Assembly (NCBI RefSeq): GCF_002119405.1 | Contig: NZ_MTBG01000004.1 | Coordinates: forward strand, 84,279-148,278 | DNA length: 64,000 bases | Direction of reading: 5' to 3' | Source of the DNA: Pseudoruegeria sp. SK021 | GTDB taxonomy: Bacteria; Pseudomonadota; Alphaproteobacteria; Rhodobacterales; Rhodobacteraceae | Shown: in pieces, positions 18,036-25,361 of the stretch | Layout of the letters: each line of letters starts with the position of its first letter | Numbering within the stretch: position 1 is the stretch's first letter | Translations under genes and position numbers: made by a program | Notes under the pieces: generated by a model | What the model saw: the letters and a program-made list of their open reading frames with translations, nothing else | Database searches by the model: none | What the model was told of the DNA's origin: nothing

Positions 18036-18142
18036 CAGCCGTCCACCCAGCGTATCATGGCCGCGCTTGATGCCGCCGAACGATCCGCAGGCAGGAGGCA
18101 TCCGGTCTGTTCAAAGGCGATCACGTGGTTCTTCATCAGCAT
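18035..18142 (-). CDS. Possible 35-residue coupled small protein
   Basis: A short frame starting ATG at 18142, right after a strong ribosome binding site GGGGAGGGACAG, and ending in a TGA that overlaps the SDR start codon (TGATG). The product begins MLMKNHVIAFEQTG and ends MIRWVDG, with no signal peptide or membrane segment. I recognise no family. It may be a real small protein, a translational-coupling leader for the SDR, or the remains of a shortened gene. The ribosome binding site and stop/start overlap are the only support. Confidence 0.4.
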   Translation of the reverse strand: MLMKNHVIAFEQTGCLLPADRSAASSAAMIRWVDG

Positions 18143-18183
18143 CTGTCCCTCCCCGGCCAGTTACGTCTGGAATCCGTCCGCAG

Positions 18184-19128
18184 TCATTCGTCGTCAGCGC
18201 GTGCGCCCTTCTTGACCGCCTCGGCCAGATCGACGCCACTGAGCCGGGCAATGTGATCCGACATGGTCGGCAGATAGGCCGCGCCGTGACCGGTTGCCTC
18301 AGCATGAGTGAAGTACTGCTTCATCGCCGCGCCCATCAAGTTTACCACATCGCCGTCGCTGGCCATGTTCGCGGCATAGCGCACATCTTTGGAGGCGTTT
18401 TGAATGCTGAACTTATGCGCATCCGGGTCGCGGTCTACCGCATAGCGCATGAAGGTCTCGAAAAACCCGTTCGACATCCGGCTGCTTCCAATCACATTGC
18501 GCACGATCTGTGGCGACAGGCCGGATTTCACCCCCAAGGTCAAAGCCTCGCTGAACAAAGACGCATAGCCCAGCGAAATGAAGTTCATGATCAATTTCAT
18601 GGTATGGGCCGAACCGACCGGACCGGTATGGGTGACATTGCCAGCCCAGCAGTCGATGATGGGGCGCAGACGATCAAACATCTCAGGCGCGGCACCGACC
18701 ATGGCATCCAGCGTGCCGGCCTCGGCCTCGACTGGTGTGCGACCCAGCGGAGCATCCACCAGGGTCATGCCTGCTGCGGACAATTCCGTCGCCAACCCCC
18801 GTGTGGATCCGGGATCAGAGGTGGTGGAATCGACCACGATCAGGCCGCGCTTGCCCGAGGCCAGAATGCCATCCGGCCCGCGCATGACCGCGTCGACCTG
18901 TTGCGAATTGCTCAGGCAAAGGTGGATGATCGCGCATGCCGATGCCAATGCGCGCGGGCTGTCTGCCTCTTGCGCGCCCTTGCCCAAAAGATCATCGACC
19001 GGCGCCCGGTTGCGGTGGCCCACGACCCATAATGGATAGCCGCTTTTCAGGATATTTGCGGCCATGCCATGACCCATCAATCCGACGCCGATAAACCCGA
19101 TGACCGGCTTGTGTTGCGTGCTCGTCAT
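18184..19128 (-). CDS. 3-hydroxyisobutyrate dehydrogenase-family reductase (variant GRT motif), copy 2
   Basis: NAD(P)-dependent beta-hydroxyacid dehydrogenase of 314 residues. It shows VIGFIGVGLMGHGMAANIL (about 9-27), VDAPLGRTPVEAEAGTL (about 126-142, GRT where usual members have SGG), catalytic Lys in HTMKLIMNFISLGYASLF, and QNASKDVRYAA. It shares the altered motif with copy 1 (12655) but differs widely elsewhere, suggesting related but distinct substrates or opposite enantiomers. The ATG at 19128 follows an excellent AAGGAGGGC. Divergent from the KDG-kinase-like gene, with operator O3 between them. Confidence 0.85.
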   Translation of the reverse strand: MTSTQHKPVIGFIGVGLMGHGMAANILKSGYPLWVVGHRNRAPVDDLLGKGAQEADSPRALASACAIIHLCLSNSQQVDAVMRGPDGILASGKRGLIVVDSTTSDPGSTRGLATELSAAGMTLVDAPLGRTPVEAEAGTLDAMVGAAPEMFDRLRPIIDCWAGNVTHTGPVGSAHTMKLIMNFISLGYASLFSEALTLGVKSGLSPQIVRNVIGSSRMSNGFFETFMRYAVDRDPDAHKFSIQNASKDVRYAANMASDGDVVNLMGAAMKQYFTHAEATGHGAAYLPTMSDHIARLSGVDLAEAVKKGARADDE

Positions 19129-19203
19129 TTGCCCTCCTTGGGACGGATCGGGGCGATCTAAAGTCTCGTGGCCCATTTCCCCACTTTCGTCCGCTCGGGA
19201 TGT

Positions 19204-19213
19204 GGGTATACCA
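19204..19213. promoter_or_regulatory. Operator palindrome O3 (one mismatch)
   Basis: GGGTATACCA, matching the O1/O2 core TGGTATACCA at nine of ten positions, in the 157-base space between divergent HIBDH copy 2 (start 19128) and the kinase (start 19286). It is placed to control both directions. Confidence 0.5.
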
Positions 19214-19285
19214 TTCCCGGATAATGGCAAAGGGTTCGTGGCGCAGCCACAGCCCATGCCACAGGACACCCACGGCGAGGTCGTT

Positions 19286-20194
19286 ATGAAAGTTGCAAGA
19301 AAATCCCTTTTGACCCTAGGGGAGTGCATGGTCGAACTGGCGCCGCAACAGGACGGGGCCTTTCGCATGGGCTTTGCCGGCGACACGTTCAACACGGCAT
19401 GGTACGCTCGCCGGCAGTTGGGCGCCGATTGGGCCGTAGCATTTGGCACCTGCGTCGGCACCGACCCGCTGTCGGATCAGTTGGTGGCCTATGTCGACGC
19501 ACAGGGCATTGATAGCCAGTACATCCAACGGGTCTCTGACCGGACCTTGGGTCTTTATATGATCCAACTTGACCGGGGGGAACGCAGCTTTTCCTATTGG
19601 CGCGGGCAATCCGCCGCCAAGTTGTTGGCCGACGATCCGGCCCGGCTAGAGACAATGCTGACATCAGCGGGCTTGGTTCTGTTGTCGGGGATTACGGTGG
19701 CAATCCTTGCGCCAGACGCCCGGAACCGGTTGATTTCGGCCTTGGCAGCCGCCCGGAAAGCCGGAACCGTGGTGGCGTTTGACACCAATTTGCGCCAACG
19801 CCTTTGGACCAGCAACGAAGAAATGTGCGCCAGCATCATGGATGTTGCAGCAGTTTCTGACATCATGTTTCCCTCGTTCGACGAAGAGACCGCAGCCTTC
19901 GGGGACCGGTCGCCCGAAAAGACCGCCAAACGCTATGAAGACGCCGGGGCAAGCTTGGTGGTGGTTAAGAACGGTATTGATCCCCTCACCATTTGGTCAA
20001 AAGACGATGGGCTGAACTATTTCAAACCGACCCCGGCCCCGGCGGTGATCGACACCACCGCAGCAGGCGACAGCTTTAACGCCGGTTTCTTGTCCGCTTG
20101 GCTGCAAGGGGGCACGTTGGCTGACGCCGCCGAAGCCGGAATGGCCCTGTCTGCAAAAGTGGTGCAGGGACAAGGCGCATTGGTTGACGTTTGA
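19286..20194 (+). CDS. PfkB-family sugar kinase, 2-keto-3-deoxygluconate kinase-like
   Basis: Ribokinase-fold kinase of 302 residues. It begins LLTLGECMVELAPQ, typical of KDG kinases, with GFAGDTFNTAWYARR (substrate site, about 30-44), the Arg-containing ERSFSYWRGQSAAK, VAFDTNLRQRLW (about 163), SFDEETAAFGD, and the C-terminal PfkB signature IDTTAAGDSFNAGFL with the catalytic Asp. It would phosphorylate the 2-keto-3-deoxy acid formed by the dehydratases to KDPG-like sugar phosphate; no KDPG aldolase lies in the window. The start at 19286 follows GCGAGG. Divergent from HIBDH copy 2, sharing operator O3. Confidence 0.87.
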   Translation: MKVARKSLLTLGECMVELAPQQDGAFRMGFAGDTFNTAWYARRQLGADWAVAFGTCVGTDPLSDQLVAYVDAQGIDSQYIQRVSDRTLGLYMIQLDRGERSFSYWRGQSAAKLLADDPARLETMLTSAGLVLLSGITVAILAPDARNRLISALAAARKAGTVVAFDTNLRQRLWTSNEEMCASIMDVAAVSDIMFPSFDEETAAFGDRSPEKTAKRYEDAGASLVVVKNGIDPLTIWSKDDGLNYFKPTPAPAVIDTTAAGDSFNAGFLSAWLQGGTLADAAEAGMALSAKVVQGQGALVDV

Positions 20195-20318
20195 CCGATA
20201 GCGCTTGGTCAGACCATAACACAATCTAAGACAGGTGCGCACCCGAGCGATTGGGCGCGGCCTGCCCGCAGAAGGGACCACTTGCCGATTGAGTAACGGG
20301 CACCGGGAATAGGACATC

Positions 20319-21359
20319 ATGGCCAAAGCTCCGAGAATGATCGACGTGGCGCAGGCGGCCGGGGTCTCTCCCATGACTGTGTCCCGGGCATTTCGCCGGG
20401 ACGCGTCGGTCAATGAGACGACGCGGCAACGCATTCTCGCAGCGGCGGACGCGTTGGGCTATGTCTTCGACACCACGGCGTCCAACCTCAGATCACAACG
20501 CACCGGTTTTGTCGCCGTCACCATCCCGTCTCTCAACAACGCCAACTTTGCCGATACCGTCCGGGCGCTGTCCACGGGCCTTGCCCAGCACGATTTGCAA
20601 ATCCTGTTGGGCTATACCAATTACGACATGCTGGAAGAAGAGCATCTGATCGGCCAGTTTCTGCGCCGCCGCCCCGAAGCCATCGTGGTCAGTGGCGGCA
20701 AGCACACCGACCAGACCCGGCGCATGCTGGCCAATGCCCGGGTGCCCGTGGTCGAAATCTGGGATCTGCCCGACAATCCCATCGGCCATGTGGTCGGGTT
20801 TTCCAACGCAGCCGCGATGGCCCCACTGGTCGCCCATCTGTTCAACCAAGGCTATCGCCGCATCGGCTTTATCGGCGGCGATGAAGACCGGGACACCCGC
20901 GGCCTTGATCGGCGACGCGGGTATGTCAACGCCATGACCGCACAGGGGCTGGATCCCCGGCGTCTGGTTGCCAGCGGCCCGCCGCCGATTTCGATGCGCG
21001 AAGGTGCCCGCGCAATGAGCACGCTGCTAGCCCGGTATCCGGATATTCAGGCGGTGATCTGCGTGTCCGATCTGTCGGCCTTCGGGGCGCTGACCGAATG
21101 CCAACGGCGCGGGATCTCTGTGCCCAACGACATCGCGATCGCCGGTTTCGGTGACTATGAGATTGCCGATATTGCCGTGCCGCCCCTGACCACCATCGAC
21201 GCCCATGCCAGCGAGATCGGACAACAGACCGCCGCCATGATCGTCGACCTTTTGCAAAATAAGGCATCGCCGTCCGAGCCACGGTTCCTCGACATCACGC
21301 CAACGCTTTTGGTGCGTGAATCCACGTCTGGGTCGGGTCAGGTCTTCGAGCCCGGCTGA
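20319..21359 (+). CDS. LacI-family transcriptional regulator (GntR-of-E. coli type)
   Basis: Regulator of 346 residues. The N-terminal LacI helix-turn-helix reads MIDVAQAAGVSPMTVSRAFR (about 6-25), with the hinge helix near TASNLRSQRTG. The periplasmic-binding-protein-like ligand domain (60-335) includes NNANFADTVRALSTGLAQ, RIGFIGGDEDRDTRGLDRRRGY and IAIAGFGDYEIADIAVPPLTTI, most like the gluconate-operon repressor subgroup. It follows the kinase by 124 bases, so it could form a unit with it and add a second control layer to the locus. No LacI-type operator was recognised nearby. Its stop overlaps the end of the convergent MobA-like gene by 22 bases. Confidence 0.9.
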   Translation: MAKAPRMIDVAQAAGVSPMTVSRAFRRDASVNETTRQRILAAADALGYVFDTTASNLRSQRTGFVAVTIPSLNNANFADTVRALSTGLAQHDLQILLGYTNYDMLEEEHLIGQFLRRRPEAIVVSGGKHTDQTRRMLANARVPVVEIWDLPDNPIGHVVGFSNAAAMAPLVAHLFNQGYRRIGFIGGDEDRDTRGLDRRRGYVNAMTAQGLDPRRLVASGPPPISMREGARAMSTLLARYPDIQAVICVSDLSAFGALTECQRRGISVPNDIAIAGFGDYEIADIAVPPLTTIDAHASEIGQQTAAMIVDLLQNKASPSEPRFLDITPTLLVRESTSGSGQVFEPG

Positions 21360-21916
21360 TCCAGCCCCGCCAGATCTGCCGGGGTATCCACATCGCGCAG
21401 TCGGTCCGGCGGCACCAGCACCTGCGCCGCCACCGGTATATCCCGTAATAGCGCCCCGGCACCCCGGTCGCCCTTCAGCGTCATCAAATCAGACAACATG
21501 GCTGTGGGAAAACAGGCTGGCGGCATGGGGCCAGCGACACCCCGCGCACAAGACGCGGTCGTGTCTGTGCACCCTGTCAGGATTTGCGTCAGGGTCCCCG
21601 CATCCACCAGCGGCATATCTGCCAACCCGATCAGCAACCGCTCCGCCCCTCGGTGAACCGCGTGCCGCACCCCGTGGCGCAGACTGCGCGACTGTTCACT
21701 GGTGCCGTCGTCAAGGTGAACCACATCAAACCCATCGAACAGCGCGGCCACCTGCGGATCTGACACGACCACAATCCGATGGTCCAACGGCACCGCCCGA
21801 AAGGTGTCAGCCACATGATCTGCAAGCGGCAAGCCATTATAAAGTTGTAAGAGTTTATTCTCTGAACCAAAGCGCCACGACTGCCCTGCCGCCAGAACCA
21901 ACCCGACCCGGATCAC
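21338..21916 (-). CDS. MobA-like nucleotidyltransferase (molybdenum cofactor cytidylyl/guanylyltransferase-like)
   Basis: NTP-transferase-fold protein of 192 residues. It starts VIRVGLVLAAGQSWRFGSENKLL, matching the LAAGxSxRxGxxK nucleotide motif (about 6-20), then RSLRHGVRH, GLADMPLVDAGTL (metal-binding DMP, about 98) and the terminal LRDVDTPADL, typical of MocA/MobA-like proteins serving molybdenum hydroxylases. The GTG start overlaps the XdhC-like stop (GTGA). Pairing with XdhC suggests maturation of a molybdenum hydroxylase, but none is encoded nearby. Confidence 0.82.
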   Translation of the reverse strand: MIRVGLVLAAGQSWRFGSENKLLQLYNGLPLADHVADTFRAVPLDHRIVVVSDPQVAALFDGFDVVHLDDGTSEQSRSLRHGVRHAVHRGAERLLIGLADMPLVDAGTLTQILTGCTDTTASCARGVAGPMPPACFPTAMLSDLMTLKGDRGAGALLRDIPVAAQVLVPPDRLRDVDTPADLAGLDQPGSKT

Positions 21917-22872
21917 AGCCCCTCTGCCATTGCGACGGCCAAAACCTCGGCCAAGACCGAGACGGCCAAAGTTCGTGCATCCCGCGCTGATGGCACCAAC
22001 CCAATCGGACCGCGCAGGCGGGTCAGCTCTGCCGGAGTTGCGCCCTCGGCCTGCAACATCAGGTTTCGCGCGTCTCGGGCCCGCTGACTTCCCTGCGCGC
22101 CGATATAGAACGCAGGACTGCTCAGCGCGGCGGTTAGGATCGGCGGCTCCCATTCATGATCATGGAAGAACAACACAATCGCGGTCCACGGGTCGACCGC
22201 CAGATCGCCGGGAAAGACCGCCTGAACCAGATGGCGCGTCGCACAGTCCGCTTGCGCACCATGCGCGAGGGTCTCCGTATCCGGGGATAACAGCAGTGCG
22301 GGAAAACCAGACACATGAACAAGCGACGCAAAGCTGTTGGATTCCGGACCTTTTCCAAAAATGAGAAACCTCAGCTCCGGACAGAACTGCAGCCGGAACC
22401 CGTGCTCATCCCAGCCGGTCGGCCCATCCTCACAGAGGCTCAGTCCCCCGGTCTTTGGATCAATGCGCAGGCTGGCCACATGTCGCGCTGCCTGTGCTGC
22501 ACTCAGCTTAGACAGGATCGCACGGTCAGGATTTGGCAGCAGAAGAATGTCCAGGCCTCCGCCACACGGAAGGCTGATGTCCCGATAGACCGACCCGCGA
22601 CCATAGCGAATTTGCATAGGCGTGCCTTCCTCAAGGCAGCGGGCGGCGTGAAGCGCGATATCCGCCTCAATACATCCAGAGCTTAAGGTGCCACTGCGAT
22701 CGCCGTTTGGGAACACCGCCATCATGGCCCCAACCGGGCGATAGGACGGGCCTTCGACCCCGACGATCACCGCCAATACGCCCGGGCCGTCATGTTGGAT
22801 CAAGGATGCGATCGGGGAATCCGGGATCATGGCCTGCCTCTGCGATGCTATTGCAGTGGTAGGACGGGCCAT
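21913..22872 (-). CDS. XdhC/CoxI-family molybdenum-enzyme accessory protein
   Basis: Protein of 319 residues (306 if ATG 22830 is used). The N-terminal XdhC/CoxI domain shows VEGPSYRPVGAMMAV and SGTLSSGCIEADIALHA with the conserved Cys, followed by LPCGGGLDILL. The C-terminal Rossmann-like XdhC domain includes FLIFGKGPESNSFASL, VLFFHDHEWEPPIL, YIGAQGSQRARD and RLRGPIGL. XdhC binds molybdenum cofactor and loads a sulfurated form into xanthine dehydrogenase. It forms an overlapping pair with the MobA-like gene and is divergent from the cytosine-deaminase operon, a context of nucleobase catabolism. No xdhAB lies in the window. Confidence 0.85.
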   Translation of the reverse strand: MARPTTAIASQRQAMIPDSPIASLIQHDGPGVLAVIVGVEGPSYRPVGAMMAVFPNGDRSGTLSSGCIEADIALHAARCLEEGTPMQIRYGRGSVYRDISLPCGGGLDILLLPNPDRAILSKLSAAQAARHVASLRIDPKTGGLSLCEDGPTGWDEHGFRLQFCPELRFLIFGKGPESNSFASLVHVSGFPALLLSPDTETLAHGAQADCATRHLVQAVFPGDLAVDPWTAIVLFFHDHEWEPPILTAALSSPAFYIGAQGSQRARDARNLMLQAEGATPAELTRLRGPIGLVPSARDARTLAVSVLAEVLAVAMAEGL

Positions 22873-23044
22873 TTGAGGCGTCAAGGCCACCACATACCCG
22901 ACGCTCTGCCCTTTTTTTGCGCGTCTGGCGCAGAAATTCCGGGCGACAATTCCCGATCCGCGGCGATTTCGCTTGTCCCTGCCGCAGTTTACCGGTGAAA
23001 TACGCAAGATAACTGTCGTGTGAACAAGAGCGGGGACCTGTGAC

Positions 23045-24334
23045 GTGTTCGATTTGATCGTGTCTGGCGCCACTCTGACGGATGGGCGGCGCGGCATGGA
23101 TATTGCCGTTCTGGATGGCAAGATTGCCGCCGTAGAGCCCGGCATCACCGCCCCAGCAACCCGCCGCATCGATGCGGCTGGTCATCTTGTCAGCCCGCCC
23201 TTTGTGGATTGTCACTTCCATATGGATGCAACGCTGTCTCTGGGCATGCCGCGCATGAACCAGTCCGGCACCCTGCTGGAAGGCATCGCGCTTTGGGGCG
23301 AGTTGAAGCCGCAATTGACCCATGATGGTCTGGTCGAGCGCGCCCTGCGCTATTGCGACCTTGCGGTCAGTCAAGGGTTGTTGGCGATCCGCAGCCATGT
23401 CGATATCAGCGACCCCCGACTTTTGACCGTAGAAGCCATGCTGGACGTGCGCGAACGGGTCAAACCCTATCTCGACCTGCAACTGGTGGCGTTTCCGCAA
23501 GACGGCTATTTCCGCAGTGACGGCGCGATTGCGGCCCTGACCCGGGCGCTGGACATGGGCGTCGACGTGGTTGGCGGCATCCCCCATTTCGAACGGACCA
23601 TGGCGGATGGAGCCGCCTCTGTCGCGGCGCTGTGCCGGATCGCGGCAGAACGCGGACTGCCGGTAGACATGCATTGCGACGAAAGTGACGATCCGCTGTC
23701 GCGCCATGTGGAAACACTGGCCGCCGAGACGGTGCGCCACGGGCTGCAGGGCCGGGTCGCGGGCTCGCACCTGACCTCCATGCATTCGATGGACACCTAC
23801 TATGTCTCGAAACTGATCCCCTTGATGCACGAAGCCGATCTACAGGTGATCGCCAACCCCTTGATCAACATCACGCTTCAGGGACGCCACGACGGTTATC
23901 CCAAGCGCCGTGGCCAGACCCGGGTGCCGGAACTGATGGCTGCGGGCCTGAACGTGGCCTTCGGCCATGATTGCGTGATGGACCCGTGGTATTCACTGGG
24001 CTCGGGTGACATGCTTGAGGTGGCCAGCATGGGCTTGCATGTGGGTCAAATGACCTCACGCGACGGGATCCGGGCGTGTTTTGATGCGGTGACGGTCAAT
24101 GCTGCCCGCGCCATGGGCCTGACTGAGTACGGCATCGCGCCGGGCCATCGCGCCGATATGGTGATCCTGCAAGCCACTGACCCAATCGAGGCGATCCGCC
24201 TGCGTGCCACCCGATTGGCCGTGGTTCGGGGCGGAACGGTGATCTCTGAAACCCCCGCGCGGCGCAGTGCCCTATCCTTACCCGGCCGTCCGGCCACCGT
24301 TGACCCCGCAGAATATGCTCCGAAATCCGACTGA
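23045..24334 (+). CDS. codA: Cytosine deaminase
   Basis: Amidohydrolase-family deaminase of 429 residues converting cytosine to uracil. Metal ligands and active-site motifs follow E. coli CodA: PFVDCHFHMDATLS (about 56-69), GGIPHFERT (about 178), VDMHCDESDD (His/Glu, about 208), GSHLTSMHS (about 240), NPLINITLQGR, YPKRRGQTRVPEL and FGHDCVMDPWY (Asp, about 305). Similar enzymes act on isoguanine or other N-heterocycles, so the substrate may be broader. First gene of an operon with a BMP-type ABC importer, suggesting uptake then deamination. The ATG at 23045 lies about 170 bases from the divergent XdhC-like start. Confidence 0.88.
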   Translation: MFDLIVSGATLTDGRRGMDIAVLDGKIAAVEPGITAPATRRIDAAGHLVSPPFVDCHFHMDATLSLGMPRMNQSGTLLEGIALWGELKPQLTHDGLVERALRYCDLAVSQGLLAIRSHVDISDPRLLTVEAMLDVRERVKPYLDLQLVAFPQDGYFRSDGAIAALTRALDMGVDVVGGIPHFERTMADGAASVAALCRIAAERGLPVDMHCDESDDPLSRHVETLAAETVRHGLQGRVAGSHLTSMHSMDTYYVSKLIPLMHEADLQVIANPLINITLQGRHDGYPKRRGQTRVPELMAAGLNVAFGHDCVMDPWYSLGSGDMLEVASMGLHVGQMTSRDGIRACFDAVTVNAARAMGLTEYGIAPGHRADMVILQATDPIEAIRLRATRLAVVRGGTVISETPARRSALSLPGRPATVDPAEYAPKSD

Positions 24335-24353
24335 CTTCGCAAAGGAACGCCCT

Positions 24354-25340
24354 ATGACCTCACGCCTTACCCTGCCGCGCCGTACGCTGTTGAAAGGGGC
24401 CGCCGCTGTGGGCCTGACCCTCAGCGCCCCGCGCCTGATGGCGCAAGAGAAGATCACCGTTGCCGGTCTGCATTCCTCGCCAGTTGAGAACGCTTGGAAT
24501 TCGCGCATGCACGAAGCTTTGGTCGCGGCCGACAAGGCCGGTGCGATCAATTACGTGTTCTCCGAAGGTGTCAGCGCCACGGATTACGGCCGGGCGGCTC
24601 GGGAATATGCGCTGCAAGGCGTGCAGTTGATCGTCGGCGAAGCCTATGCCGTTGAAGCCGAAATGCGTGAGATCGCGGCGCAATACCCCCAGACCATGTT
24701 CTTGATGGGATCCTCTGGCGGGCCACAGTCCCCGAATTTTGGCACCTTCGGCACTTGGACTCACGAGGCGGCCTATCTGTGCGGCATGCTGTCGGCCAGC
24801 ATCAGCCAGACCAATGTCTATGGGGCAGTCGGCGCCATTCCGATCCCAGAAGTTAACATGCTGATCAATGGCTTCCGCGAAGGTGTGAATGCAGTCGATC
24901 CCAACGCAACCCACTTGGTCGGGTTCATCGGCACCTTCTTTGATCCGCCCAAGGCCCGCGAAGCCGGCTTGGCGCAGATCGATGCCGGCGCGGATATCCT
25001 GTTCGGGGAACGGATCGGCACCGCCGATGCCGCGAAAGAGCGTGGGGTCAAAGCCATCGGATCTCTGATCGATTACACGCCGCGTTACCCTGAGACCGTG
25101 TTCTCGAATGCCATGTGGTACTTCACGCCGATGCTGATGGCGGCTGTTGCCGACACCGAAAGCGGCAATGGAACCGGACGGAACTACACCGAGTACTGCC
25201 TGATGAAAGACGGCGGCAACGACATCCTGTTCGTGCCTGAAATGGTTCCAGCCGAAGCCATTGGCCCGATGGAGGAAGTCCGCGCGGCGATCAAGGCCGG
25301 TACATTCGAAGTGCCGATCGATCTGTCCGAGCCGTCCTGA
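24354..25340 (+). CDS. BMP-family ABC transporter substrate-binding protein
   Basis: Periplasmic receptor of 328 residues in the BMP/PnrA family, which binds nucleosides and nucleobases. The N-terminus LPRRTLLKGAAAVGLTL is a twin-arginine (Tat) signal, with cleavage near RLMAQEK. The ligand fold includes VAGLHSSPVENAWNSRM, GEAYAVEAEM, TWTHEAAYLCGML, GAVGAIPIPEVNMLINGFREG and YTPRYPETVFSNAMWYFTP. It follows codA by about 20 bases with AAAGGAACG before the ATG. The ligand is probably cytosine or a related base, judged from the operon. Confidence 0.88.
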   Translation: MTSRLTLPRRTLLKGAAAVGLTLSAPRLMAQEKITVAGLHSSPVENAWNSRMHEALVAADKAGAINYVFSEGVSATDYGRAAREYALQGVQLIVGEAYAVEAEMREIAAQYPQTMFLMGSSGGPQSPNFGTFGTWTHEAAYLCGMLSASISQTNVYGAVGAIPIPEVNMLINGFREGVNAVDPNATHLVGFIGTFFDPPKAREAGLAQIDAGADILFGERIGTADAAKERGVKAIGSLIDYTPRYPETVFSNAMWYFTPMLMAAVADTESGNGTGRNYTEYCLMKDGGNDILFVPEMVPAEAIGPMEEVRAAIKAGTFEVPIDLSEPS

Positions 25341-25361
25341 TCCACGCGGTAGCGGCGCACC

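Noticed and set aside
11077..20194. A sulfoquinovose (sulfo-Entner-Doudoroff) or sulfolactate gene cluster
   Set aside because: Suggested by the GRT reductases, SDRs, IlvD-type and UxaA-type dehydratases, but sulfoquinovosidase, lactonase, KDSG aldolase and sulfonate exporter are absent and a KDG-type kinase is present.
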